A DNA stretch of 64,000 nt from assembly GCF_003254115.1 (NCBI RefSeq), contig NZ_QKZV01000007.1, positions 62,001 to 126,000 on the forward strand, read 5' to 3'. Position 1 is the first letter of the stretch, and each line of letters opens with the position of its first letter. The DNA is from Hydrotalea sandarakina. GTDB taxonomy: Bacteria; Bacteroidota; Bacteroidia; Chitinophagales; Chitinophagaceae. The notes beneath the pieces were generated by a model. That model was not told the origin of the DNA. It was given only the letters and a program-made list of their open reading frames with translations, and did no database searches. Position numbers and translations under genes: made by a program. Shown here piece by piece: positions 19,613 to 28,218 of the stretch.

Positions 19613-20302
19613 TTAATTAAATATGCCGGATGGTAATCCTTTATTGATAGTATATGAGGTATAATCAATTTCCACTCTCCCATTTTTTTGTTGCATTCTT
19701 TTTCTATCCGCATCTGTTAAAGGTTCATCCATTTCAAGTGTAACACCTTTGGGAATTTTATAATCTTGTGTATTAAAAGTAAAAATAACTTTATTGGGAA
19801 GACCCCAGTTACTGTATTGCCCATATTGCATGGCAATTTGATAAGTACCGTTTTCTTTAGTGGTGGTAATGGCTTTTCGAATTAGTAAGTTTTTTTCATC
19901 AATGTACAATGTTGTTAAAACAATATCATTATTTTCATTCATGGGTAAAAGCTTAACAATTTTTGTTGAATATCCATCTACCATTGCATTTCCGGCCGAT
20001 AAAGCCACATAGTTGTTAATGGCAATAATGGAATTCATATTGATAGATATACCACCTTTTGGTAAAATGGAAATACCTCCATCGCGTACCAACTTAAAAT
20101 GATTGGGTTGTTGATAATACATTTTTACATTGCCTACAGGTGCTTTAATAAATGCCACATCGGTTTTCATTTTTCCGGTTGCAACATATTCATGAACCTG
20201 ATTGAGTTTTTGTTTTAATTTTTCAATTAATGGAGTTTCATCTTGCGCTTTAGCTGCGGGTGCTAGTACTAATATCAACAATACAATTTTGAAATATTTC
20301 AT
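19613..20302 (-). CDS. LolA-like periplasmic lipoprotein-carrier fold protein
   Basis: 229 residues with a signal peptide (MKYFKIVLLILVLAPAAKAQ) and a beta-rich body with the features of LolA/LolB-like open barrels (VKMYYQQPNHFKLV, LLIRKAITTT, a late VTLEMDEPL). It is the third gene of a unit with an ABC ATPase and an ABC-2-type permease, 19 nt from the permease gene. Known LolA takes lipoproteins from an ABC system (LolCDE); the permease here is of another type, so the cargo may be different. Family call is moderate. Confidence 0.6.
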   Translation of the reverse strand: MKYFKIVLLILVLAPAAKAQDETPLIEKLKQKLNQVHEYVATGKMKTDVAFIKAPVGNVKMYYQQPNHFKLVRDGGISILPKGGISINMNSIIAINNYVALSAGNAMVDGYSTKIVKLLPMNENNDIVLTTLYIDEKNLLIRKAITTTKENGTYQIAMQYGQYSNWGLPNKVIFTFNTQDYKIPKGVTLEMDEPLTDADRKRMQQKNGRVEIDYTSYTINKGLPSGIFN

Positions 20303-20321
20303 AATAAATATTTTATATAAA

Positions 20322-21197
20322 TTAGGTTAAAATATCTTTTCTTTTAAATGCATACATAGCTATGCCAATGAAAACCACTATATGCAGTATTAGTATGCCT
20401 GCCGATTGTATAATTTGCTGTTTGTTTTGTATGGTTCCATTAATGGCAGCATTATCTGCATTTACCTTTAAATCAAAAAATTCTTTCCATGCAACCATGT
20501 GGGTAGTAAATAAATAAGGTTGAATTTTTTGAAAAATAGGAATACTCATGGTGCTTAAGATGGTAAGAAATATGATTATGCTAATGGTGGCAACAATGGG
20601 TCCAATTGAATTGTCGGCAAAAATTGATAATAGAAAACCCAAAGCAGCTACAGTTAGCATGGCCAATAAAGCAAATCCAAAAGCACCAATATAGCGCCAA
20701 AAAACATCATTCCGGCTTAGTTGTACCAAGTAGCGGGTTTTTTGAATAATTAAATCATCGGTGCCAAATAACCACATACTTACGAACAGTGCTAAAATGG
20801 CCATCCATACCAATAATAGCAAAGTGTATATGGCCGCAGCAAGAAATTTAGCCAGTATTATTTCATTACGACTAACTGGTTGGGTTAATAACAAGCGAAG
20901 TGTACCAATATTGGCTTCGCCACTTACCATATCGGCTGCAACTAATGCAATAAGTAATGGAACATGTACTAATAGTAGTTGCAAAATAATATAACAAACC
21001 AAATAGCCATTTAATAAATTACCTTGAAATACGAATGATTGTTCCACATTATTCATTACAAAACTTACATAGGCATCACCGTCTAATTTTAAACCTAATT
21101 GAATAATGCCTATGAGTGCAGCAATAGCAATAAATGCAATATAAGTGCGTGGGCGTTTGAAAATTTTATATAGTTCAACTTGCAGTAAAGTAAGCAT
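20322..21197 (-). CDS. ABC-2 type transporter permease
   Basis: 291 residues with six predicted membrane segments. It begins LLQVELYKIFKRPRTYIAF, typical of ABC-2 permeases, and has the large periplasmic loop between helices one and two and the LLTQPVSRNEIILAKFLAA coupling segment. It works with the ATPase encoded 28 nt upstream. Substrate unknown; the LolA-like protein downstream suggests envelope lipid or lipoprotein traffic, by inference only. Confidence 0.8.
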   Translation of the reverse strand: MLTLLQVELYKIFKRPRTYIAFIAIAALIGIIQLGLKLDGDAYVSFVMNNVEQSFVFQGNLLNGYLVCYIILQLLLVHVPLLIALVAADMVSGEANIGTLRLLLTQPVSRNEIILAKFLAAAIYTLLLLVWMAILALFVSMWLFGTDDLIIQKTRYLVQLSRNDVFWRYIGAFGFALLAMLTVAALGFLLSIFADNSIGPIVATISIIIFLTILSTMSIPIFQKIQPYLFTTHMVAWKEFFDLKVNADNAAINGTIQNKQQIIQSAGILILHIVVFIGIAMYAFKRKDILT

Positions 21198-21225
21198 AAA
21201 AACAAATTATGGTTGCAAATATTGT

Positions 21226-22140
21226 TTATTGAATGTTCGATGTTACTTGTAAAAAATAATCTTCAAGGCTATGGCGTGGTTGCAGTAATAGTAATTGAAT
21301 ATTATGTTCGAATAAGAATTTATTCAGTTCGGGAATTTGGTTATAGTGCATTTTTAAAAAAATATTGGGTCCACGGTTCAGTTGTAAGTAGTGCTGCCAT
21401 TGCGAATTTTGTAAATGGGTTAATGCATTGTTGTTATTATTGGTGTTAATTTCAACAATTGTATCTGCAGGATTAAATAAAGCTTTTGCACTATCGGCAA
21501 TTACTTTTTTCCCTTTGTCAATAATTAATATGTGTGTAGCAATTTGCTCTATTTCTGAAAGTAAATGAGAAGAAAGAAAAATGGTGATTTGCCGCTCTGT
21601 GTTTAGTTGTATTATTAATTGACGAATATCGGCTATGCCTTGCGGGTCTAAACCATTTGTTGGTTCATCTAACACAATTAATGAAGGATTGTGCATTAAT
21701 GCAATGGCTAACCCAAGCCTTTGTTTCATTCCTTGCGAAAAAGTTTTTACTTTATTATCGGCTCTGTGCGCCAAACCAACCTGCTCAAGCTGATGAATTA
21801 ATTGCGATTGAGTTAGGTTTAACCCATTTAATCGGGCAAACATTTTTAGGTTATCATATGCACTTAAATATCCATACATGTCAGGTTTTTCAATAATGGC
21901 ACCAATTTTTTTTAAGATTGGTTTTCGATTTTCCTGTAAAGGCATTCCAAAAAATTGAATTTCACCTGAAGTTGGGGTGATTAATGACATTAGCATGCGA
22001 ATAGTGGTGCTTTTACCTGCACCATTTTGCCCTAAAAAACCAAATATTGACCCCTTGGGTACCTCAAATGAAAGATTGTCAACCGCCGTAATATGTCCAA
22101 ATTGTTTTGTAAGTCTTTGAACCTCAATAATTGATTCCAT
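21226..22140 (-). CDS. ABC transporter ATP-binding protein
   Basis: 304-residue cytoplasmic ATPase with Walker A GQNGAGKS, signature FSQGMKQR and Walker B LIVLDEPTNGLD, of the CcmA/drug-export class that pairs with ABC-2 permeases. The start ATG at 22138-22140 is preferred to TTG or ATG codons upstream, because MESIIEVQRLTKQFG is a normal N-terminus and a promoter box lies at 22156-22163. First gene of the ATPase-permease-LolA-like unit. Confidence 0.88.
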   Translation of the reverse strand: MESIIEVQRLTKQFGHITAVDNLSFEVPKGSIFGFLGQNGAGKSTTIRMLMSLITPTSGEIQFFGMPLQENRKPILKKIGAIIEKPDMYGYLSAYDNLKMFARLNGLNLTQSQLIHQLEQVGLAHRADNKVKTFSQGMKQRLGLAIALMHNPSLIVLDEPTNGLDPQGIADIRQLIIQLNTERQITIFLSSHLLSEIEQIATHILIIDKGKKVIADSAKALFNPADTIVEINTNNNNNALTHLQNSQWQHYLQLNRGPNIFLKMHYNQIPELNKFLFEHNIQLLLLQPRHSLEDYFLQVTSNIQ

Positions 22141-22155
22141 AATAATCAATAACAA

Positions 22156-22163
22156 CAAATCTA
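22156..22163 (-). promoter_or_regulatory. -7 promoter element for the ABC/LolA-like unit
   Basis: TAGATTTG on the minus strand, an exact TAnnTTTG match, 15 nt upstream of the ATPase start codon. Confidence 0.55.
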
Positions 22164-22282
22164 TTACTTAGTTGGGCTTTAGCTTAAAAAATCAAATGTT
22201 AAAGCATTTGACCAATGATTAAATTTTGTATCACAACAACAGCAAAATTTCATTCAATAAAGTTTTTTTTCATGAAATTGCT

Positions 22283-22290
22283 TATTTTTG
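22283..22290 (+). promoter_or_regulatory. -7 promoter element for greA
   Basis: TATTTTTG, an exact TAnnTTTG match, 69 nt before the greA ATG. The leader contains a hairpin followed by a T-run. Confidence 0.55.
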
Positions 22291-22298
22291 TAGTTGCG

Positions 22299-22336
22299 CA
22301 ACGCTGCATATTATTATGTGGCGTTGTATTTTTTTT
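22299..22336 (+). terminator. Possible attenuator hairpin in the greA leader
   Basis: Arms CAACGCTGCATA (22299-22310) and TATGTGGCGTTG (22315-22326) pair except for two central mismatches, with a 4-nt loop, followed by TA and eight T residues (22329-22336). It begins just after the predicted transcription start and ends 23 nt before the ATG. It has the shape of an intrinsic terminator in a leader. Confidence 0.45.
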
Positions 22337-22359
22337 ATGTCTATTAAAAAAAGTTGGCT

Positions 22360-22827
22360 ATGAGTGAATATGTAACAAAAGAAACTTTTGAAAAAATGCG
22401 TGAGGAATTACAACGCATGAAAACAGTTGACAGACCTGCGGCTGCCCGTGCCATTGCTGAAGCCCGCGAGAAAGGCGATTTAAAAGAAAACGCGGAATAC
22501 GATTCAGCTAAAGAAGCGCAAGGATTACTAGAGGCCCGTATTAAACAACTGGAAGGGATAATTGCCAATTCAAAAATTGTTGATCCTGAATCTATTGATA
22601 CCAGTAGGGTGGCAGTGCTTACTAAAGTAACTGTTCTAAATATGGCTACTAAAAAAACTTTTACCTACCAAATTGTAGGAGAGAAAGAGGCTAATTTAAA
22701 AGAAGGAAAAATTTCCGCAAGCTCACCTATTGGTAAGGGTTTGCTAGGAAAATCAGTAGGCGAAATCGCCGAAATTCAGGCGCCTGCCGGTGTAATTAAA
22801 TTTAAAGTTGAGCATATTACCATTTAA
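22360..22827 (+). CDS. greA: Transcription elongation factor GreA
   Basis: 155-residue cleavage factor that rescues backtracked RNA polymerase. The N-terminal coiled coil carries the acidic tip GDLKENAEYDSAKE; the C-terminal FKBP-like domain contains SPIGKGLLGKSVGE. The ATG at 22360 gives MSEYVTKETFEKM and is preferred to a TTG two codons upstream. A terminator hairpin follows the stop codon. The leader carries a terminator-like hairpin. Confidence 0.96.
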   Translation: MSEYVTKETFEKMREELQRMKTVDRPAAARAIAEAREKGDLKENAEYDSAKEAQGLLEARIKQLEGIIANSKIVDPESIDTSRVAVLTKVTVLNMATKKTFTYQIVGEKEANLKEGKISASSPIGKGLLGKSVGEIAEIQAPAGVIKFKVEHITI

Positions 22828-22843
22828 TTGTTTTAATACGTTT

Positions 22844-22881
22844 AAAAGCCTCATTAACCATTTGGTAAATGAGGCTTTTTT
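22844..22881 (+). terminator. Rho-independent terminator after greA
   Basis: 16-bp stem with one mismatch, AAAAGCCTCATTAACC / GGTAAATGAGGCTTTT, 4-nt loop ATTT, then further T residues. Starts 17 nt after the greA stop. Confidence 0.88.
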
Positions 22882-22931
22882 AATTTTGTTAATGTATTGT
22901 AACTTCATTGAAATATTTTAAAGCAGCTTTT

Positions 22932-23321
22932 ATGACATTGTTTTCTAAAATCATCAACGGTGAAATTCCTTCTTATAAAATTGCAGAAAACGACCGGTTT
23001 TATGCTTTTTTGGATATTTTTCCATACACAAAGGGCCATACATTAGTTATTCCTAAAATTGAAACTGATAAATTATTTGAACTTCCGGCCGATTACTTGG
23101 CAGGAATTCTGCCATTTGCCCAACCTATTGCCCAGGCTATTCAAAAGGCTTATCCTTGCAATAGAGTAAATATACTAACCTTGGGTTTTGAGGTACCACA
23201 TGCACACATACATTTAATTCCCATGAATGGCATGCATGATGTTCATTTATTAGACCACAAACTAAAGCTAAGTGAAGATGAATTAAGAACTGTACAGCAA
23301 AATATTTTAAAGTTTTTGTAA
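22932..23321 (+). CDS. HIT family protein (histidine triad nucleotide hydrolase)
   Basis: 129-residue HIT-domain protein that probably hydrolyses nucleoside phosphoramidates or dinucleoside polyphosphates. It starts TLFSKIINGEIPSYKI, has the GHTLVIPK strand and ends with the histidine triad PHAHIHLIPM. The ATG at 22932 is chosen over an upstream in-frame codon at 22908, which lies close to the greA terminator and gives a non-family N-terminus. In E. coli the middle and C-terminal segments match HinT. Confidence 0.9.
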   Translation: MTLFSKIINGEIPSYKIAENDRFYAFLDIFPYTKGHTLVIPKIETDKLFELPADYLAGILPFAQPIAQAIQKAYPCNRVNILTLGFEVPHAHIHLIPMNGMHDVHLLDHKLKLSEDELRTVQQNILKFL

Positions 23322-23341
23322 ATATGTTGTAAGTAAATGCA

Positions 23342-23905
23342 CTATTTTTTTTGTACTTTTTTTTCTTGTAATTGTATGTAATGCTCCCAGCTCTTAAATT
23401 TTTGTTGTGTTTGCCCTAAACCATGATGTGTTTGATAGTAATGGCATAATGCTACACTTAAAGCATCGGATGCATCTAAATATTTTGGTGCTTCTTGAAT
23501 ATGTAAAATTTGTTGCAACATTTTCCATACTTGTTCCTTACTTGCATTTCCGTTTCCGGTTATTGATTGTTTTACTTTTTTGGGCGAATATTCAGTAACC
23601 GGAATTTTGTACTGCATAGCAGCGGCAATGGCAACTCCCTGTGCACGTCCAAGTTTTAGCATACTTTGAACGTTCTTTCCAAAAAATGGGGCTTCAATTG
23701 CAAACATTTTAGGTTGATATGTGCTAATAAGGCTACAGATTTTAGTATGAATTTTTTCTAATCGTTCATAAATATCATCATACTTGGTAAGGCTAAGTAC
23801 ATCCATAGTAATAAGCATCGGCTTATTATTTTGTATTTCTAATAAGGCATATCCCATTAGTTGTGAACCGGGGTCAACACCTAAAATAGTAGTTTTTGCT
23901 TGCAT
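23342..23905 (-). CDS. ruvC: Holliday junction resolvase RuvC
   Basis: Endonuclease that cuts Holliday junctions with RuvAB. RNase H-like fold with catalytic acidic residues in ILGVDPGSQLMGYAL (Asp11), in AIEAPFFGKN (Glu) and in LDASDALSVALCHYY. 187 residues, with a Lys/Gln-rich tail slightly longer than usual. It is convergent with the HIT gene; ruvB is elsewhere in this window at 46805. Confidence 0.95.
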   Translation of the reverse strand: MQAKTTILGVDPGSQLMGYALLEIQNNKPMLITMDVLSLTKYDDIYERLEKIHTKICSLISTYQPKMFAIEAPFFGKNVQSMLKLGRAQGVAIAAAMQYKIPVTEYSPKKVKQSITGNGNASKEQVWKMLQQILHIQEAPKYLDASDALSVALCHYYQTHHGLGQTQQKFKSWEHYIQLQEKKVQKK

Positions 23906-24037
23906 GATTATTTTAATGTATGAATTAGGCCATTACCTAAAATACTAAAGTGTAAAATAATTTATTTCTTTGCCTATAAGCAACCGGTTATGATTTTTTT
24001 CTTATTACTTTATTACTTTGTGCTAAATTAAATAGTT

Positions 24038-25048
24038 CTGAGCAGGCAACTTAAAATAGTTATTAATTATTTCCTCGGGCCAATATTATTCATTTGGTTA
24101 GCCATTGTTATTTATCATCAAATACGGTCACAAAATAATTTGAATGAGGTTTTTCAATTATGGATTAATTCATTAAACGGAGCAAATAGTTGGAATTTAC
24201 CTTTAATTATTTTATTAACTTTTATTAATTGGGCAATAGAAGCAAAAAAATGGCAAATTTTATTGCAAACAATTGAAAAAACTAATTTTTGGCATGCCTA
24301 CAAGGCTATACTAACTGGCCAGGCATTGGCAATAGCTTCACCAAATAACATTGGTGAGTTTGCAGGTAGAATGATGTATACACAAGAAGGAAATAGGGGG
24401 CGTTCGCTAATTTTAAATATTATTGCCAGTTTAAGTCAACTATGCATTACTTTTTTTGCAGGCGTTATTGCTGTGGCATATTTGTGGCAACAATTGCCTC
24501 ATGCCTTTCATGTTCTTGCAGAAATTTTGCCTATTTCTTTAAGTTTTTTCAATATACTTATATTGGCATCTACGTTAATTATGTTAATAATTTATTATCG
24601 TTTATCGCAGTTTACTCAATATTTTATTCAGTTACCCATTTTTAAAAAATATAGCTATTACTTTGAAAACATAACACATTTGCATTGGCATAAATTAACA
24701 ACAGTTTTAACATATTCTGGCTTTCGTTTTGTAATTTTCCTAATGCAGTATGTGTTAATGTTGCAATTGTGTGGTGTACATGCACCCATATTTCAATTGG
24801 CAGCAATAACGGCTTTGTTTTTTTTGGTATTGGCTATTATTCCAACCATTGCCATTGCCGAGGTTGGCATACGTGGAGTAATTAGTTTGCAGTTATTTGG
24901 TATGATTAGTAATAATATGATTGGTATATTGTTGGCGGCAACTGCAATTTGGTTAATGAATAGGGTTATACCGGCAATAGTAGGTGCTTTATTTGTTTTA
25001 AATATTAAACTATTCAAAAGCAGGCCCAATGAAAAAGTCAGACAATAA
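24038..25048 (+). CDS. Flippase-like membrane protein (UPF0104/LPG synthase TM-region family)
   Basis: Multi-pass inner-membrane protein of the lysylphosphatidylglycerol-synthase membrane-domain family, probably involved in lipid or envelope transport. The first ATG-type start downstream (TTG at 24140) would remove the first membrane helix. The open frame extends up to a TAA at 24029-24031, and the segment from 24038 encodes SRQLKIVINYFLGPILF followed by an IWLAIVIYHQIRSQ stretch, the typical N-terminus of Bacteroidota members. The only start-like codon there is CTG at 24038, giving 336 residues. Other motifs: IEAKKWQILL, SPNNIGEFAGR and IAEVGIRGVISL. A mutated start codon is the alternative. 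Confidence 0.68.
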   Translation: MSRQLKIVINYFLGPILFIWLAIVIYHQIRSQNNLNEVFQLWINSLNGANSWNLPLIILLTFINWAIEAKKWQILLQTIEKTNFWHAYKAILTGQALAIASPNNIGEFAGRMMYTQEGNRGRSLILNIIASLSQLCITFFAGVIAVAYLWQQLPHAFHVLAEILPISLSFFNILILASTLIMLIIYYRLSQFTQYFIQLPIFKKYSYYFENITHLHWHKLTTVLTYSGFRFVIFLMQYVLMLQLCGVHAPIFQLAAITALFFLVLAIIPTIAIAEVGIRGVISLQLFGMISNNMIGILLAATAIWLMNRVIPAIVGALFVLNIKLFKSRPNEKVRQ

Positions 25049-25124
25049 TGTATCAACTTTTTTATTGGGAAAATTGTATAAGTATTAATAAATATTGATT
25101 GAACCATTTCGAGGAGAAATCTGC

Positions 25125-25916
25125 ATGAAGAAACTTGTTATTATGTTATTTACCCTGGCAGCTTCATTCCCACTAAGGGCCGGTGAGGATATGTGTGGCG
25201 TTAGAAATTATGCATTTGAACACGGGGAAAGTATTTCATATACTATTTTTTATTCCGTAATTGGTATTTATGTAAATGCCGGAACAGCCAATTTTACTAC
25301 CTACCTTGAAAAATTAAATAATAAAGATGTTTACCACGTTGTGGGAATTGGAAGTTCAAATCCAAGCTATGACTGGATTTTCAAAGTGCGCGATCGTTAT
25401 GAATCTTATATTGATACTGCTACTTTACAGCCCTATAAGTTTATACGAAATGTGGATGAAGGTGGCTATAAAACATATGAAAATGTAACTTTTAATCATC
25501 AAACAAATACTGCCATTACTGCAAAGGGAGTATATAAAGTGCCAAGTTGTATTCAAGATGTTTTAAGTTCTATTTATTATGCGAGAAATTTAGATTTTAA
25601 TAATTATAAAGTGGATGATAAAATTCCTTTTGATATGTTTCTCGATAACCAGGTTTACCCCCTTTATATCCGTTACTTGGGCAAAGAGGTTATCAAAACA
25701 AAATATGGTAAATTCAGAGCCATAAAATTTAGGCCATTATTAGTAAAAGGTACTATTTTTACAGGTGGTGAAAAAATGACTGTTTGGGTTTCAGACGATG
25801 CCAACCATATACCATTGCGCATTGAAAGCCCAATTGTAGTGGGTAGCGTAAAAGTTGATATGATGCAATACCGCAATTTACGCCACCCATTGTCATCAAT
25901 GATCGGAATTAATTAA
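25125..25916 (+). CDS. Secreted DUF3108 protein
   Basis: 263 residues with a signal peptide (MKKLVIMLFTLAASFPLRA) and a beta-rich DUF3108 body (FEHGESISYTIFYSVIGIYVNAG, and the late MTVWVSDDANHIPLRIE pattern). Function of the family is unknown; it resembles LolA/lipoprotein-binding folds in outline. Start chosen at 25125 for the signal peptide and because a GAGGAG sequence at 25111-25116 sits 8 nt upstream, one of the few good Shine-Dalgarno sequences in the window. It follows the flippase-like gene by 76 nt. Confidence 0.8.
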   Translation: MKKLVIMLFTLAASFPLRAGEDMCGVRNYAFEHGESISYTIFYSVIGIYVNAGTANFTTYLEKLNNKDVYHVVGIGSSNPSYDWIFKVRDRYESYIDTATLQPYKFIRNVDEGGYKTYENVTFNHQTNTAITAKGVYKVPSCIQDVLSSIYYARNLDFNNYKVDDKIPFDMFLDNQVYPLYIRYLGKEVIKTKYGKFRAIKFRPLLVKGTIFTGGEKMTVWVSDDANHIPLRIESPIVVGSVKVDMMQYRNLRHPLSSMIGIN

Positions 25917-25924
25917 TAATACAA

Positions 25925-26779
25925 TTACAGATCCTGAAGTCTGAATATTTCATTTTGCCGAATGCCTTTTTCGGTATTGGTTAAGTTGCAACATTCATTT
26001 TGAATATCATGTTCAAAAAATAAAACATATTTCTCCTTAACTGCTTTATTTAAAAAATATTCTTTTTCATTTAATGTAGTTAATGGAAACATATCATAAG
26101 CCATTACATAAGGCAGGGGAATGTGGGCAATAGATGGTAATAAGTCGGCCATAAATACAACGGTATGGCCTTTGTACTGTATTTGTGGCAGCATCATTTT
26201 ATTGGTATGCCCATCGGCAAATAAAATGGAAATATCGTTGTGAAATGGTGCTGTTACGGGTTCATCTATTTTACCTGTTGGAATAAACTGAAGCTGGCCG
26301 CTTTGTTGAATGGGCAGAATATTATCTTTTAAAAAAGAAGCTTTTTCTCTGGCATTTGGTTTTGTTGCCCATTCCCAATGGGCCTCATTACTCCAATAAG
26401 TTGCATTTTTAAATGTTGGAACCAATTGGCCGTTTTCTAACGATATACTTCCACCGCAGTGGTCAAAATGCAAATGTGTTAAAAAAACATCTGTTATATC
26501 ATTTTTGTGAAATCCCAGTTGGTGTAACGATTTATCCAAACTTGCGTCCCCATTCAAATAGTAATGAGAGAAGAATTTTGCATCTTGTTTATTGCCAATA
26601 CCATTGTCAACTAAAATCAGTTTATTCCCATCTTCAATTAATAAACAACGCATAGCCCAGTTGCAAAGATTATTTTCATCGGAGGGATTTAATTTTTGCC
26701 AAATTGTTTTGGGTACTACGCCAAACATAGCACCGCCATCTAACTTAAAGTTTCCGGTTTCTATGGTATGTAATTTCAT
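25925..26779 (-). CDS. MBL-fold metallo-hydrolase
   Basis: 284-residue metallo-beta-lactamase-fold hydrolase. Zinc-binding THLHFDHCGG, a later His in LFADGHTNKM and an Asp in VFMADLLPS. The early VVPKTIWQKLNPSDENN segment is typical of a quorum-quenching lactonase-like or generic Bacteroidota MBL subgroup; the substrate is not deducible. The ATG at 26779 is chosen because a promoter box at 26801-26808 overlaps the alternative upstream start. Confidence 0.85.
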   Translation of the reverse strand: MKLHTIETGNFKLDGGAMFGVVPKTIWQKLNPSDENNLCNWAMRCLLIEDGNKLILVDNGIGNKQDAKFFSHYYLNGDASLDKSLHQLGFHKNDITDVFLTHLHFDHCGGSISLENGQLVPTFKNATYWSNEAHWEWATKPNAREKASFLKDNILPIQQSGQLQFIPTGKIDEPVTAPFHNDISILFADGHTNKMMLPQIQYKGHTVVFMADLLPSIAHIPLPYVMAYDMFPLTTLNEKEYFLNKAVKEKYVLFFEHDIQNECCNLTNTEKGIRQNEIFRLQDL

Positions 26780-26800
26780 AAAAAAGGTTTTATGCTTTAA

Positions 26801-26808
26801 CAAAGTTA
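26801..26808 (-). promoter_or_regulatory. -7 promoter element for the MBL hydrolase gene
   Basis: TAACTTTG on the minus strand, an exact TAnnTTTG match, 21 nt before the ATG at 26779. Confidence 0.5.
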
Positions 26809-26817
26809 CAGGTGAAA

Positions 26818-28152
26818 TTATATTACCATTTGTACTTCTTCAATTTCGTTTGGGTTAGCCTTTTTAGTAATAATGCTAATTAACAGTAACATGCCAATAA
26901 TAAAAAATACCATTAATGCAATAATTGAATTGCGCATATTACCTGTTATTTGTTGAATGAAGCCGAAACTAAACATGCCAATAACAATGGCAATTTTTTC
27001 CGTTACATCATAAAAACTAAAAAATGAAGCAGTATCTTTTGTTTCGGGCATTATTTTGGAATATGTAGAACGACTCAAAGATTGTATGCCGCCCATTACC
27101 AATCCAACTACACCGGCCACCACATAAAACTGCAATTCAGTTGTAATAAAATATGCGGCAACGCAAACGGCTATCCAAATAATGACTACAAATAATAATA
27201 TTTTAAAGTTGCCGAATTTGTCGGAAAGTTTTGCCATTACATGAGCCCCACCAATGGCTACAATTTGAATGATAAGTATGCACGCAATTAAATTACTGGT
27301 TGCCATTTGCAATACTTGACTGCCAAATAAGGTGGCTGCCAACATTACCGTTTGAACGCCCATGCTGTAAAAGAAAAATGCCAATAAAAATGTTTTGAGT
27401 ACAGGCATTTGTTTTGCCTGATGCCAAACTTTTTTTAATTCGCGAAAACCATGATAAATAATTTGTGTTTGTTTTGTTTTATTATTACCGTTGCTTTTAG
27501 GTAAACGTGCGAAGGTAATTTGGGCAAAGCCCATCCACCAAAGTCCTACCAATAAAAAAGATAATCGAGGAGCAAATCCGGCATCTGTTATACCAAACCA
27601 TTCGGGTTTTAATACAAATACAAAACAAATAATTTGCAAAATAACACTGCCTACATAACCGTAAGCAAAACCTTTGGCACTTACATCGTCTCTGTCATTT
27701 TCAGCGGCAATTTCAGGCAGGTAGGCATTATAAAAAACCAAGCTTCCACAGTAACCGATAGCAGCCAATATACATGCAATAATACCCAGGCTTAATGTGT
27801 TTTTTGTAAACCAAAATAAAGCACAGCAAGCAAGGGAACCTAAGTAACAAAAAAATTGCATAAAAGCTTTTTTGTTTCCCTTATAGTCGGCAATTGATGA
27901 TAAAATGGGAGATATGATAGCAATAATAAAATAAGCTAAAGCTAAAGCATAATTATATAATGATGCGCTTTCAATTTTTATACCTGCAAAACGAACTTTA
28001 TGGCTAATAATATTACCGGCCTTGTCGGTAAGTGTGGTAATGGCATCATAATATGCGGGGAAAATAGTAGAGGTAATTACCAGATTGTAAGCACTATTTG
28101 CCCAATCGTACATAGCCCAACCATTGATTACCTTTTTGGGTGCTGTTTGCAT
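26818..28152 (-). CDS. UMF1-type MFS transporter
   Basis: 444-residue permease with twelve predicted membrane helices. The start NGWAMYDWANSAYNLVITST and the IGGAHVMAKLSDKFGN and GGIQSLSRSTYSKIMPE segments are characteristic of the UMF1 (Atg22-like) family. Substrate unknown. Upstream of the MBL gene on the same strand with a 38-nt gap containing the MBL promoter, so it may be separately transcribed. Confidence 0.85.
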   Translation of the reverse strand: MQTAPKKVINGWAMYDWANSAYNLVITSTIFPAYYDAITTLTDKAGNIISHKVRFAGIKIESASLYNYALALAYFIIAIISPILSSIADYKGNKKAFMQFFCYLGSLACCALFWFTKNTLSLGIIACILAAIGYCGSLVFYNAYLPEIAAENDRDDVSAKGFAYGYVGSVILQIICFVFVLKPEWFGITDAGFAPRLSFLLVGLWWMGFAQITFARLPKSNGNNKTKQTQIIYHGFRELKKVWHQAKQMPVLKTFLLAFFFYSMGVQTVMLAATLFGSQVLQMATSNLIACILIIQIVAIGGAHVMAKLSDKFGNFKILLFVVIIWIAVCVAAYFITTELQFYVVAGVVGLVMGGIQSLSRSTYSKIMPETKDTASFFSFYDVTEKIAIVIGMFSFGFIQQITGNMRNSIIALMVFFIIGMLLLISIITKKANPNEIEEVQMVI

Positions 28153-28218
28153 GTACCTTTTGCTTTATTTTAATTAAATGATTGGGCTACAAGGTATAAA
28201 AATTATGCTTAGTTAAAA

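Noticed and set aside
23990-24031. 14-codon ORF (MIFFLLLYYFVLN) before the flippase-like gene
   Set aside because: It is in frame with a stop and hydrophobic, but short and without support as a gene; it could be a chance frame in an AT-rich leader.
24140-25048. TTG at 24140 as the real start of the flippase-like gene
   Set aside because: It would delete a clearly coded, family-typical first membrane helix.
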